64,000 bases of DNA from Longitalea arenae (GTDB taxonomy: Bacteria > Bacteroidota > Bacteroidia > Chitinophagales > Chitinophagaceae). The stretch's first letter is position 1. Each line of letters opens with the position of its first letter. Shown piece by piece: positions 53,999 to 62,679 of the stretch. Location of the stretch: the NCBI RefSeq assembly GCF_016924755.1, contig NZ_JAFFJX010000010.1, positions 124,001 to 188,000 on the forward strand, written 5' to 3'. The position numbers were made by a program, and so were the translations under genes. The notes under the pieces were generated by a model. That model saw only the letters and a list, made by a program, of their open reading frames with translations. It was not told the DNA's origin and did no database searches.

Positions 53999-54898
53999 AT
54001 GGAACCAACTCTTTTGATTTTGGCAGCAGGCATGGCTTCCCGCTATGGTAGTATGAAACAGATACAATCGTTCGGACCCGGCGGAGAAACGATCATGGAC
54101 TATTCTATTTATGATGCTATTCGCGCCGGATTTAAAAAAGTGGTATTTATTATCCGCAAGGAGTTTGCTGACGATTTTAAAGCCATAGTTGAACCCCCGT
54201 TAAAAGGTAAAGTGCAGATCGATTATGTGTACCAGGACCTGAAATCATTTACTGATGGTTTCGATGTACCTGCAGACCGTACCAAACCCTGGGGAACTGC
54301 GCATGCGGTACTGTGCGCCAAGAATACCATCAATGAGCCATTTGCGGTGATCAATGCCGACGATTTCTACGGTCGCGATGCATTTGAAAAGGCTTATACT
54401 TTCCTTACGAAGGATGTGAATGATAATACTTATTCTATTATCGGTTATGAACTGCTGAAAACATTATCTGATAATGGTACGGTAAACAGGGGTGTATGCG
54501 TGGCCAATGGCAACGGTAACCTGGTTTCTATTGCAGAACGCCTGAATATTTCGAAAGTGAATGGAAAGATCGTTACCGACGATAACCAGCAGCCCAAAGA
54601 GTTGCCGCTCGATTCACAGGTATCTATGAACTTCTGGTGTTTTTCACCTTCTATCTTCTCCTATTCTGAGAAATTATTCAATGAGTTCCTGAAAAATAAT
54701 ATCAGCAATATTAAATCGGAATTCTTCATTCCTATTGTGGCCGATAAATTCATCAACGAAGGTAAAGGCACTATTAAAGTAATACCTACCTCGGCACAAT
54801 GGTTTGGGGTTACCTATAAAGAAGATGCGCCTGAAGTGAAAGCCAATTTGGAAGCATTGGTGAAAGCCGGTGAATATCCTGCAAAATTGTGGAAATAG
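53999..54898 (+). CDS. Sugar-phosphate nucleotidyltransferase family protein
   Basis: 299 residues of the GT-A nucleotidyltransferase fold. N-terminal LLILAAGMASRYGSMKQIQS carries the nucleotide-binding pattern, VINADDFYGRDAFEKAYTF the metal-binding aspartates, and the middle loop KPWGTAHAVLCAKNTI the sugar-phosphate site. The family activates hexose-1-phosphates to NDP-sugars, but there is no adjacent sugar or kinase gene to define the substrate. Confidence 0.9.
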   Translation: MEPTLLILAAGMASRYGSMKQIQSFGPGGETIMDYSIYDAIRAGFKKVVFIIRKEFADDFKAIVEPPLKGKVQIDYVYQDLKSFTDGFDVPADRTKPWGTAHAVLCAKNTINEPFAVINADDFYGRDAFEKAYTFLTKDVNDNTYSIIGYELLKTLSDNGTVNRGVCVANGNGNLVSIAERLNISKVNGKIVTDDNQQPKELPLDSQVSMNFWCFSPSIFSYSEKLFNEFLKNNISNIKSEFFIPIVADKFINEGKGTIKVIPTSAQWFGVTYKEDAPEVKANLEALVKAGEYPAKLWK

Positions 54899-54938
54899 GT
54901 TTTCTGCTGAAATAGCTTAGAAGTCCCACCAATAAACG

Positions 54939-54973
54939 AAGAAGCCTCCCGATATTTTAGGAGGCTTCTTCCT
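54939..54973 (+). terminator. Terminator after the nucleotidyltransferase
   Basis: AAGAAGCCTCC (54939-54949) pairs with GGAGGCTTCTT (54960-54970); T-tract is interrupted (CCTTAT), so moderate. Confidence 0.75.
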
Positions 54974-55060
54974 TATATGTTTCCGGCGCATTGCTTTTTG
55001 TTATAGGTTTTGGCTCTTTGCCTTTATGCCTTGTGCCTTTCCTTGTTGCCTATGTGCCTT

Positions 55061-56155
55061 TTAATAAGATTTCACCATGAATACCGCATCTTCAATTTTC
55101 TTGATCTGCTGTACCCGGTCCATATTCCTGATAGACGAATTCAGCGTCAAGCGGATATTTTCGTAGGTAGAATCTTTTTTGATCTCTTCAACACTGCGGA
55201 AGATGTTTTTGGCTGTAAGGGCGAATACCACGCCTTCAGCAGCTTTCTGCCGGGCATTGATAATACCGATCACTTCACCGCTTTTATTGAATACCGGACC
55301 GCCCGAGTTACCGGGGTTGGCCGATACGCCGATCTGGAAGGAGAGGGTATCGCCATTATAACCGGTTTTGGCGCTCATATATCCTTCATTGTATACGATC
55401 TCTTCGCGGGGATAGCCCAGGGTGAACAGTTGTTCACCGAGCTCGGTACCACCTTTGCGGATGCCATAGGGCAGGGGGCCGATGCTTCTGTAATCTGCAT
55501 CTTCTATTTTGATGAAGGCCAGGTCGGTTGCAGGATTGGTATAAATTATACGCGATCTGAATTCCTGTCCTTTACTATTTTGTACTACTACGGTAGAGGA
55601 ACCATTTACCACGTGCGCGTTGGTAACAATGATTCCCTTGCCATCGACGAGGAAACCGGTTCCGCCATATTTGACCGGTGTATTTTCCGGTGCTTTGGTG
55701 GTGCGGGCCTGCATGGTATTGATCACCTCGTTGGCTTTTTGGGCAACTTCCCGTTTCACTTCCCTTCTCAATCTTTCAATGTCGGCGCCGGTCTTCTTTT
55801 GTGAATAGTAAGTAGCCATACCCGCAATAAGCAGGGTAGTAACGCCTGCAATGGAAGCGGCAACCGCCATGACCCGTTTGTATTTTCTCCACATCTGGAT
55901 AACGGTGGCTTTGGGGGCTTCCTGGGTAATATCGCCTGATTCGAGCAATTGGGTATGTACGTCGTTCAGGGTTGATTTGAAGTTCTTCCAGTCAGCGAAC
56001 TGGTCGATCTGCTGTAAAAACATGGTGTGCTCTACTACTTTTTCATCCACTTCCGGATTACTTTTTCGCAGCTGCTCAAAAGAAGCCATTTCTTCGGGTG
56101 ACATTTCGCCGCGAAGAAAGCGCTCGATTGCATCCAATAATTGTAGCTCTTGCAT
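55061..56155 (-). CDS. Anti-sigma-like / trypsin-like serine protease fusion, membrane-anchored
   Basis: 364 residues. Region 1 (about 1-80) is a short helical domain reading QELQLLDAIERFLRGEMSPE, EMASFEQLRKSNPEVDEKVV, like the N-terminal domain of anti-sigma factors; then a transmembrane helix (about 97-117); a coiled-coil stalk (DIERLRREVKREVAQKANEV); then a periplasmic chymotrypsin-fold protease with His in TNAHVV (about 184), Asp in PATDLAFIKI (about 215) and Ser in GNSGGPVF (about 293). No PDZ domain. The start is ATG 56155, which shares one base with the TGA stop of the sigma gene, so translation is coupled. By order and overlap it likely controls that sigma factor; whether its protease acts on itself is unknown. 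Confidence 0.85.
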   Translation of the reverse strand: MQELQLLDAIERFLRGEMSPEEMASFEQLRKSNPEVDEKVVEHTMFLQQIDQFADWKNFKSTLNDVHTQLLESGDITQEAPKATVIQMWRKYKRVMAVAASIAGVTTLLIAGMATYYSQKKTGADIERLRREVKREVAQKANEVINTMQARTTKAPENTPVKYGGTGFLVDGKGIIVTNAHVVNGSSTVVVQNSKGQEFRSRIIYTNPATDLAFIKIEDADYRSIGPLPYGIRKGGTELGEQLFTLGYPREEIVYNEGYMSAKTGYNGDTLSFQIGVSANPGNSGGPVFNKSGEVIGIINARQKAAEGVVFALTAKNIFRSVEEIKKDSTYENIRLTLNSSIRNMDRVQQIKKIEDAVFMVKSY

Positions 56156-56727
56156 CACACGTTGTTGTTTTTGAATTCGGCAAAGAATAATTTCCTAAGC
56201 CGCATCAGGCATTTGTATTTCTGATTTTTGGCGTTATCAGCGTTTGTGTAGCCAAAATGGCCGGCAATATCTGTCATGTTCTTTTTCTGCAGGTAAAATG
56301 CTTCGATCAAACTTCTGCAGGGCTCGCCCAAATGCAATAATGCCTTTTCCATCATTTGAAATTCTGCATTGCGCTGGCTATTGCTTTCCACTTCTTCCTC
56401 CACAGGAACCGTCTCTTCGAGGTTGTTCATGCTGGGAAGAAATTTCTGCTGTTGCTGTAATTTTTTAAGCCAGAGCCGCCGGCTGACCGAGTACACATAG
56501 GTCTTAAGCTGACAGTTCAGCTCGAAGGAGCCGGTTTTCGCTTTTTCATACAGCACGATGACAGTTTCCTGGAATATATCCCTTGCGTCGTCCGCAGTTC
56601 CATTGTTGTTGATGATCAACGATTGAACCATATTATAAAACAGTTTATAGATGGTTTCAACGGAGTTGCGGTCGTTCAGTGCCAGTCCTTTTAACAATGC
56701 TTTTTCGTCAGTTGAATCAGTTTTCAC
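56155..56727 (-). CDS. ECF-like RNA polymerase sigma factor
   Basis: 190 residues. Sigma-2 region: ETIYKLFYNMVQSLIINNNG, DARDIFQETVIVLYEKAKTG; sigma-4 region: LLHLGEPCRSLIEAFYLQKK, MTDIAGHFGYTNADNAKNQK, YKCLMRLRKLF. The GYTNADNAKNQKYKCL recognition helix is unusual for DNA contact and belongs to a Bacteroidota-specific sub-branch in my recollection. It is the first gene of a two-gene operon with the protease fusion, and lies divergent from the small lipoprotein gene at 56936. Confidence 0.9.
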   Translation of the reverse strand: MKTDSTDEKALLKGLALNDRNSVETIYKLFYNMVQSLIINNNGTADDARDIFQETVIVLYEKAKTGSFELNCQLKTYVYSVSRRLWLKKLQQQQKFLPSMNNLEETVPVEEEVESNSQRNAEFQMMEKALLHLGEPCRSLIEAFYLQKKNMTDIAGHFGYTNADNAKNQKYKCLMRLRKLFFAEFKNNNV

Positions 56728-56935
56728 GCTAGAACATTAATTAATACCCAAATTAAATAGAAGTAACCCATCCCGGCTGTAAAATTCACGCCAAAAAGGG
56801 CCAAAAACGCCCTTAGCCCGAAAGGTTGAACTTTTTTTTAAGAAAAAATAAAAAATCTTGGGGTGACGAGGTTACCTTTTGCCGGATTCTGTATTAAACT
56901 TCAAATTCATTTGTTAACAAACAAAAAACGGTACA

Positions 56936-57145
56936 ATGAAAAAACTGTTGTTAGTTTTAGCTATTGGTTCTTTATTCGCTGTAGCTTGTAATGATGGCGG
57001 AAGCGCCGAAGCAGAAAAAACTGCTGATACAGCATCTACTACTCCTACAGTAGATACTGCTGCTGCTCCTGCTCCTACTGTTGATACTGCAGCTGCTGCT
57101 ACAGTTGATACAACTAAGAAAGCAGACACTACAAAAAAGAAATAA
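56936..57145 (+). CDS. Small Asp/Thr/Ala-rich lipoprotein
   Basis: 69 residues: signal peptide with lipobox AVAC (Cys18), then a low-complexity mature part with repeated PTVDTAAA, VDTTKKADTTKKK. No fold is predicted; the composition suggests an unstructured tether. It is divergent from the sigma factor gene with a 208-bp AT-rich spacer; a functional link is possible but not shown. Confidence 0.7.
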   Translation: MKKLLLVLAIGSLFAVACNDGGSAEAEKTADTASTTPTVDTAAAPAPTVDTAAAATVDTTKKADTTKKK

Positions 57146-57176
57146 GTTTTTTTTCATATGGCAAGCAATCGTTAGA

Positions 57177-57200
57177 GGCCGTCCTGATCTCAGGATGGCC
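57177..57200 (+). terminator. Hairpin after the small lipoprotein
   Basis: GGCCGTCCTG (57177-57186) pairs with CAGGATGGCC (57191-57200), one G-T pair, loop ATCT. No clear T-run follows, so it may be a stabilising hairpin rather than a terminator. Confidence 0.5.
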
Positions 57201-57320
57201 CTTTGTGATAAGCCATACGAATTTAAGCCCTTCTGCCCAGCCGGTGGAAGGGTTTACTTTTACCCCCCGGCCCCATAAACGGGAGAAACAACACTCCGGA
57301 ACATCACCGCACGGCCCGGC

Positions 57321-57710
57321 TTTAACGATTCAAAAACAGCACTGATCGTTCAAAAACAGCTTCCAGGAATGCAACAAACAGCACCTGGTTTTGAACGATG
57401 GAATCGGACCTTTCAATAAACCGGTGTTATTCATTGAAAACGCAGTGGCTGGTTGTTGAAAAATGCGTTCTATCCGTTGAACGAACAAGGTCTGTGTATT
57501 TAACAAACCATACTTGTGTATTCAACAAACAGGATCTGTTTATGCAATAAACTGCTCTATGCTTTCAATGATCCATACCGGTTTGTTCAATGAATGGGTC
57601 CCTGCCTTTCAATAAACCATACCAGGTTGTTAAATAAACCGGTCTTGTTTATGCAACAAACTGGTACTGTTTATTGAACAAACTGTTCTTGTTTGTTCAA
57701 TAATTTTGAG
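57321..57710. repeat. Degenerate 22-bp tandem array, about 18 units
   Basis: Unit consensus about TTTRTTCAACAAACYGGTMCTG. Clear 22-bp units: TGTATTTAACAAACCATACT (57495), TGTATTCAACAAACAGGATC (57517), TTTATGCAACAAACTGGTAC (57648), TTTATTGAACAAACTGTTCT (57670); others vary from 20 to 24 bp (starts 57321, 57345, 57368, 57389, 57409, 57430, 57453, 57473, 57539, 57562, 57582, 57605, 57627, 57692). Left units are more diverged. No open frame of note runs through it, and no spacers as in CRISPR. Confidence 0.85.
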
Positions 57711-57810
57711 TGCAAATCATTCATTTTCATACCTGATCATAGTTAAGTTCCTCTCACCCATAACACTTTCAAATATGGCCCGCCCGGCCCCTTTCAGCAG
57801 GCGAAAGGGC

Positions 57811-57846
57811 ATAAAAAAAGGCTACCCGCCAGCGGCGGAAAGCCTT
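57811..57846 (-). terminator. Terminator of the 44-residue lipoprotein gene
   Basis: On the minus strand AAGGCT/AGCCTT (57846-57841 with 57824-57819) plus CCGCC/GGCGG (57838-57834 with 57830-57826) form the stem, followed by a T-run complementary to 57819-57813. Confidence 0.85.
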
Positions 57847-57872
57847 CTTGATAATATCAGGGTTAAACTAAT

Positions 57873-58007
57873 TTAACGATGGCCATATCCAATATACCCT
57901 TGCGTTCCCTTACATCCTGTGCCCCTGGCCCCTTTTGAAGCCGCGCATGAGGTAATAGCTGCGCTGGCTAAAATAACCATAGCTACGATAACGATTGTCC
58001 GTTTCAT
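57873..58007 (-). CDS. 44-residue lipoprotein
   Basis: Translates as MKRTIVIVAMVILASAAITS followed by Cys21, then a short tail ending KGTQGYIGYGHR. Lipobox AITSC (cysteine at 21). The tail with Gly/Cys/Tyr is like small lipoproteins of Chitinophagaceae of unknown function. It has a good terminator 27 bp downstream and is too short for usual ORF cut-offs. It lies between the 22-bp array and mpl. Confidence 0.65.
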   Translation of the reverse strand: MKRTIVIVAMVILASAAITSCAASKGARGTGCKGTQGYIGYGHR

Positions 58008-58207
58008 TTTTGTGATATTTAATTGATGTTAACAATTGCCTGATGAATACAAGGGTAGAACGATCATCAGGTTCATTCAAAGGTTAAACGGACTTAAGGG
58101 AAGGAAAATTCGGTCGGATTGGATAGTAGAATGACCAAAATAACAAATAATATCCCGCTTGTGCAAGCCTTGTTTACAAAAAATATTCAGGTGTATATAA
58201 AAAGTTT

Positions 58208-58237
58208 TTGGTAATCGTTCCACCTTAAATACATTTA
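58208..58237 (+). promoter_or_regulatory. Promoter of mpl
   Basis: TTG (58208-58210), 19-bp spacer, TACATTTA (58230-58237, one mismatch to TAnnTTTG), 58 bp before the ATG at 58296. Confidence 0.6.
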
Positions 58238-58295
58238 GCCGTAAATCCGTTGCATGAAACCTTCGTCCCGCTTACGGGATAGTAAATAATATCAG

Positions 58296-59663
58296 ATGAA
58301 AGTACATTTTATAGCTATTGGTGGAAGCGTGATGCATCAGCTGGCGCTTGCCTTGCACAAAAAGGGTTACCAGGTAACCGGCAGTGATGATGAAATATTT
58401 GAACCGGCCCAATCAAATCTGCAAAAGGAAGGACTGCTACCGGCCGCTATCGGCTGGCATCCCGAAAAAATAACAGCCGATCTGGATGCTGTGATCCTCG
58501 GCATGCATGCCAAACAGGATAATCCCGAATTGCAAAAAGCCCGGGAACTCAACCTGAAGATCTATTCTTTTCCCGAATATATATACCAGGAAAGCCAGGA
58601 TAAGACCCGGGTGGTAGTAGGCGGCAGCCATGGTAAGACCACCACCACCTCTATGATCATGCACGCCTTGCGGAAAGCCGGCAAAGATTTCGACTATCTA
58701 GTAGGCGCCCGGCTGGAAGGTTTTGATCAGTCGGTACAGGTTACCCATGCGCCCATTATTGTATGTGAGGGCGATGAATACCCTGCCAGCGTGATCGAAA
58801 AAAGACCGAAGTTCCATTTCCTCTTCCCCCATATTGCGATTCTTACAGGTATTGCCTGGGACCACATAAATGTTTTTCCAACATTTGATTTTTATCTGGA
58901 GCAATTCAGCATCTTTTTACAGAAAATTGAACCAGGAGGCCTCCTGATCTACAATGAGACGGACGAGGTGCTGAAAAAGCTGGTTATGGCAAACAAACGA
59001 CCGGATATTCGTTATCAGCCTTACCAGGTGCCACCACATACTATAACCAACGGCAAAACGACCCTTACTATAGAAAACCAAAGCGGCGAACTGCAGGTCT
59101 TTGGTAATCATAACCTGCTTAATTTACATGCAGCCTGGTATGTATGCCGCGAGCTGGGCATGGATGCCGCTACGTTCATAAAAGCGGTTTCTTCGTTTAC
59201 CGGTGCCGCTAAAAGGCTGGAACTGCTTGCCCGCAACGAACATACGATCGTTTACCGCGATTTTGCACATGCTCCTTCGAAAGTAAAAGCAACGATTGAG
59301 GCCGTAAAGCAACAGTTCCCCAACCGCACCCTCATCGCCGTGCTGGAGCTGCATACTTATAGCAGTCTCAATGAACAATTCATGAATGAATACAGGGGCG
59401 CTATGGACAGGGCCGATAAGACCGTCGTATTTTATTCGAAACATGCCCTCGAACTGAAGCGAATGCCCGAGCTACCGGCCGAAAAGGTACAGGCGGGTTT
59501 TGGCAAGCCAGGGCTGCAGGTAATGAACGATAAAGGAGCGCTGATGCAGTGGCTGCAGCAACAATCCTATAAGAATGCCTGCCTGCTATTGATGAGTTCG
59601 GGCAACTATGATGGGGCAGATATACTTACATTTGCAAAGGATATCACAGCTATTGACAATTAG
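58296..59663 (+). CDS. mpl: UDP-N-acetylmuramate:L-Ala-gamma-D-Glu-meso-Dap ligase
   Basis: Peptidoglycan-recycling Mur ligase, cytoplasmic, joining recovered tripeptide to UDP-MurNAc. 455 residues. N-terminal HFIAIGGSVMHQLALALHKKG, ATP P-loop GGSHGKTTTTSMI (about 108-120), and the substrate region YDGADILTF at the end; DFAHAPSKVKATIEA is a family feature. It is distinguished from MurC by the His-rich HFIAIGG start and the SHGKTTTT loop. Confidence 0.93.
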   Translation: MKVHFIAIGGSVMHQLALALHKKGYQVTGSDDEIFEPAQSNLQKEGLLPAAIGWHPEKITADLDAVILGMHAKQDNPELQKARELNLKIYSFPEYIYQESQDKTRVVVGGSHGKTTTTSMIMHALRKAGKDFDYLVGARLEGFDQSVQVTHAPIIVCEGDEYPASVIEKRPKFHFLFPHIAILTGIAWDHINVFPTFDFYLEQFSIFLQKIEPGGLLIYNETDEVLKKLVMANKRPDIRYQPYQVPPHTITNGKTTLTIENQSGELQVFGNHNLLNLHAAWYVCRELGMDAATFIKAVSSFTGAAKRLELLARNEHTIVYRDFAHAPSKVKATIEAVKQQFPNRTLIAVLELHTYSSLNEQFMNEYRGAMDRADKTVVFYSKHALELKRMPELPAEKVQAGFGKPGLQVMNDKGALMQWLQQQSYKNACLLLMSSGNYDGADILTFAKDITAIDN

Positions 59664-59916
59664 TATTATATTGTTGACCGGCCCGGTGATGCGCTTTCAA
59701 TTTTTTTTTACCGGCACTAAACTTGATATCCGTTTGAGATGTTTATGTCACCAGGATGGTGATCATTACGGCCGATTAACACAATAACCATTTTATCCTT
59801 ATGTTCCAAAAAGAGAATTTCAGTCCCCACATTCCCGGTAAGGAAAGTTTTACCAATTTGAATCTTTTTACTGATAGTACCCATTTTATATAACCATTAT
59901 CAATTATCATTGTTGA

Positions 59917-60684
59917 ATGTTGCAGTTAAAGAAGCCGCTGGCAATTATTGATCTTGAAACTACCGGGATTAACCTGAGCACAGATCGTATCGTTGAAATA
60001 GCCATCGTTAAAGTTCAACCCGATGGCACCCAACAGATAAAGCGAAAATTACTGAACCCTGAGATGCCTATTTCGGCTGTATCACAGGAGTTTCATGGTA
60101 TATCCAATGAAATGGTAAAGGATGCGCCCACTTTTAAACAGGTAGCCAATGAGATCAAACAGTTCCTCGACAATTGCGACCTGGCCGGGTACAATTCAAA
60201 CAGGTTGGATATTCCCCTGCTCGCCGAGGAGTTCTTGCGGGTAGGTCTGGAGTTTGATTTCAGCAACCGCCGGCTGGTTGATGTGCAGAAGATCTTTCAT
60301 ATGATGGAACAGCGAACCCTGAGCGCGGCATATAAATTTTATTGCAATAAAGACCTGGTAAATCACCATAGTGCAGAAGCAGATGCAAGCGCCACCTGGG
60401 AGATCTTGCAGGCACAGATCGACCGATATCCGCAGCTCGGTAATAGTGTGGAAAGCATTATCACCTGTATAGGAGATGATTGTATCGTAGATTTTGCCCG
60501 GCGCATGATCATGGAAAACGGGGTGGAAGTGTTCAATTTCGGCAAACATAAAGGCCGGGTGGTGGCAGAGGTGTTAAAAGCTGAGCCTCAATACTATGAC
60601 TGGATGATGAAAGGAGATTTTCCCATGCATACAAAGGCAAAGCTGACCGAGATCTTTAACAGAACTTTGTTAAAGAAGGGATAA
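59917..60684 (+). CDS. DnaQ-like 3'-5' exonuclease
   Basis: 255 residues. The exonuclease fold begins AIIDLETTGINLSTDRIVEI (DEDDh motif I with Asp and Glu), motif II GYNSNRLDIPLLAEEFL, motif III HHSAEADASATWEIL (His and Asp). A C-terminal domain (GVEVFNFGKHKGRVVAEVLK, EPQYYDWMMKGDF) is a DUF3820-like/ePHD element found in Bacteroidota polymerase-III-epsilon-like proteins. Probably a DNA repair or RNA turnover nuclease rather than the replicative proofreader. The 253-bp spacer before it holds only a small TCACC/GGTGA hairpin and nothing else recognised. Confidence 0.88.
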   Translation: MLQLKKPLAIIDLETTGINLSTDRIVEIAIVKVQPDGTQQIKRKLLNPEMPISAVSQEFHGISNEMVKDAPTFKQVANEIKQFLDNCDLAGYNSNRLDIPLLAEEFLRVGLEFDFSNRRLVDVQKIFHMMEQRTLSAAYKFYCNKDLVNHHSAEADASATWEILQAQIDRYPQLGNSVESIITCIGDDCIVDFARRMIMENGVEVFNFGKHKGRVVAEVLKAEPQYYDWMMKGDFPMHTKAKLTEIFNRTLLKKG

Positions 60685-60762
60685 TTAAATGCAAATGTGT
60701 AATTTATATAATTGCACAATTTGAATTATTGTATTTTCGTACTCCAATATCAATTGAATTGT

Positions 60763-61566
60763 TTGGAAAACATCGTTATCATACCAACTTACAATGAACG
60801 GGAGAATATTGGTCATTTGATTGATATCATCTTTGCCCAATACGATAATTTTCACATCCTTGTAATTGATGATGGCTCCCCCGATGGTACAGCCACCCTG
60901 GTAAGGGAGCGGCAGCTTAAAAATACCGGCAAATTATTCCTCGAAGAACGTAAAGGAAAACTGGGACTGGGAACCGCTTATATTCATGGATTTAAATGGG
61001 CCCTGGCCAGAGGCTACCGGTTCATTTTTGAAATGGATGCCGATTTTTCGCATAACCCCCGGGACCTGCAACGTTTATACGAAGCCTGTGCAACCGGTGG
61101 CGCCGATGTGGCGGTTGGTTCACGGTATGTAAAGGGAGGTGGAACCATCAACTGGCCGCGTAACCGCATCCTGCTTTCAAAAGGCGGCTCATTATATACC
61201 CGGCTCATCACCTGGATGCCGGTAAGGGATACCACCGCCGGTTTTGTTTGTTATTCCCGTGAAGTGCTGCAGGCCATTAATCTCGATCAGATCCGTTTCC
61301 TGGGCTATGCCTTCCAGATCGAAATGAAATTTGCTTCCTGGAAGCTGGGTTTCAAAATAAAAGAGGTGCCTATTATTTTTGAGGACCGTAAGTACGGCGT
61401 ATCAAAAATGCATAAAGGCATTGTAAAAGAAGGCATCTGGGGCGTTTTGAAATTGCGCTGGCTAAGCCTTTTCAAAGATTACCGCAACCGGGTAAAGAAT
61501 ACCGGCGCCACCTCTTATGGTGCGATAGCGCAACCCGGCGAAAAGGTGCTGGCAGAAACTAAATAG
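60763..61566 (+). CDS. GT2 glycosyltransferase (polyprenol-phosphate mannose/glucose synthase)
   Basis: 267 residues. GT-A fold: VIIPTYNERENIGHLIDIIF, IDDGSPDGTATLVRE, EMDADFSHNPRDLQRLYEA (DXD) and SKGGSLYTRLITWMPVRDTT. Resembles dolichol-phosphate mannose synthase class III without membrane helices. The start is TTG 60763 because the frame begins at 60712 with a TTG before a -7-like TATTTTCG (60732-60739). The last residues are Ala/Glu/Lys-rich. The acceptor lipid is inferred. Confidence 0.88.
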   Translation: MENIVIIPTYNERENIGHLIDIIFAQYDNFHILVIDDGSPDGTATLVRERQLKNTGKLFLEERKGKLGLGTAYIHGFKWALARGYRFIFEMDADFSHNPRDLQRLYEACATGGADVAVGSRYVKGGGTINWPRNRILLSKGGSLYTRLITWMPVRDTTAGFVCYSREVLQAINLDQIRFLGYAFQIEMKFASWKLGFKIKEVPIIFEDRKYGVSKMHKGIVKEGIWGVLKLRWLSLFKDYRNRVKNTGATSYGAIAQPGEKVLAETK

Positions 61567-61692
61567 CATTGGTACTCATAATAAGCATTGTGCCATCGGC
61601 GATCCGCAGATGGCACAATTTATTTTTACAGATGCCAGCCATTGCCCGCCACCCTTTTTATTTCAATATCTTCATGTTATCGTCTTTATCCC

Positions 61693-62565
61693 ATGCGTAA
61701 AGCATTTTTACAATTGCACATGGCCGTTTTCCTGGCCGGATTTACCGGTGTGCTCGGCAGGCTGATCACCCTGAATGAAGCGCTGTTGGTATGGTATCGC
61801 TTATTGATCACAGTACTTACCCTGTGGGTGATATATTTATTTAAAAGAGATGTGTACCGCATTTCGTGGAAGGGCATAAGCCGGATCACCGGTGTGGGCA
61901 TGATCGTAGCCTTGCATTGGGTGAGCTTTTATGCCAGTATCAAGTATGCGAATGTATCTGTAGCGCTGGTATGCTTCTCGGCCATTGGTTTTTTCACAGC
62001 CATCCTCGAACCGCTGATCACGCGCAAACCATTCAATAAAACCGAATTGCTGCTGGGGCTGCTGGTGATCGCCGGCATTTACCTGATCTTTCATTTCGAC
62101 CCTCATTATAAAAAGGGCATCATCCTGGGCCTGATCTCAGCATTGCTGGCCAGCCTCTTCCCGGTATTTAATCGCTTATTGGTGCAGGATCATAAACCCG
62201 AAACGGTAACCCTCTACCAGTTAAGTGGCGGTTTTCTCTTCCTGAGCCTTTTGCTGCCCATCTACCTTTCTTTTGTGCCGGCCGGTCATCTGGTACCCAC
62301 TCTGGCCGATACCGGCTGGCTACTGGTACTGGCCTGGTTTTGCACGGTGTGGGCATTTAATTTATCTATGAATGCGCTGAAAAAGATTTCTGCTTTTACC
62401 GTAAATCTCACCTACAACCTGGAACCCCTCTATGGCATCGTCCTGGCGTTTATACTTTTCCGGGAAGACAAATACCTCTCCGGCTCATTTTATGTCGGAT
62501 TGTTATTGATTGTATTGTCGGTATTCCTGCAAACCTGGCTGATCTATAAAAAAAGAAGGCAATAG
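61693..62565 (+). CDS. EamA/DMT-family transporter
   Basis: 290 residues with ten predicted membrane helices in two repeats (about 1-135 and 145-285), typical of the drug/metabolite transporter family (RhaT/EamA). Contains LHWVSFYASIKYANVSVALV and the second-half NLTYNLEPLYGIVLAFILFR. The substrate is unknown. ATG 61693 (MRKAFLQLHMAVFLAGF) is preferred to 61588. Confidence 0.9.
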   Translation: MRKAFLQLHMAVFLAGFTGVLGRLITLNEALLVWYRLLITVLTLWVIYLFKRDVYRISWKGISRITGVGMIVALHWVSFYASIKYANVSVALVCFSAIGFFTAILEPLITRKPFNKTELLLGLLVIAGIYLIFHFDPHYKKGIILGLISALLASLFPVFNRLLVQDHKPETVTLYQLSGGFLFLSLLLPIYLSFVPAGHLVPTLADTGWLLVLAWFCTVWAFNLSMNALKKISAFTVNLTYNLEPLYGIVLAFILFREDKYLSGSFYVGLLLIVLSVFLQTWLIYKKRRQ

Positions 62566-62640
62566 ACAACTGGCAATTGAAAACAGGCAACCGGCAATAA
62601 ACGGCAACGGGCACGACAGGCGACCAGCAAGCAACGGTAT
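62566..62640. repeat. Spacer word repeat (GGCAATTGAAAACAGGCAACCGGCAATAAACGG)
   Basis: GGCAA(T/C) words repeated about six times, with CCAGCTTGCCTGTC-type sequence inverted on the right (to 62655). Confidence 0.6.
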
Positions 62641-62679
62641 TACCAGCTTGCCTGTCAAACCAGAAAAATTGTATAGCAC

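Larger units (their letters stand above)
57146..57872. other. 727-bp gap: hairpin, 22-bp array, terminator
   Basis: Contains the 57177 hairpin, a GC-rich stretch (57220-57320) in which nothing is recognised, the 22-bp array (57321-57710), about 70 bp without features, and the terminator of the 44-residue lipoprotein gene (57819-57846). Confidence 0.8.

Noticed and set aside
55010-55804. 264-codon plus-strand frame opposite the protease fusion
   Set aside because: Antisense shadow of the protease; the protease has complete catalytic motifs and the coupled start.
57321-57710. CRISPR array
   Set aside because: There is no constant repeat with unrelated spacers; the whole 22-bp unit varies, and no cas gene is in the window.
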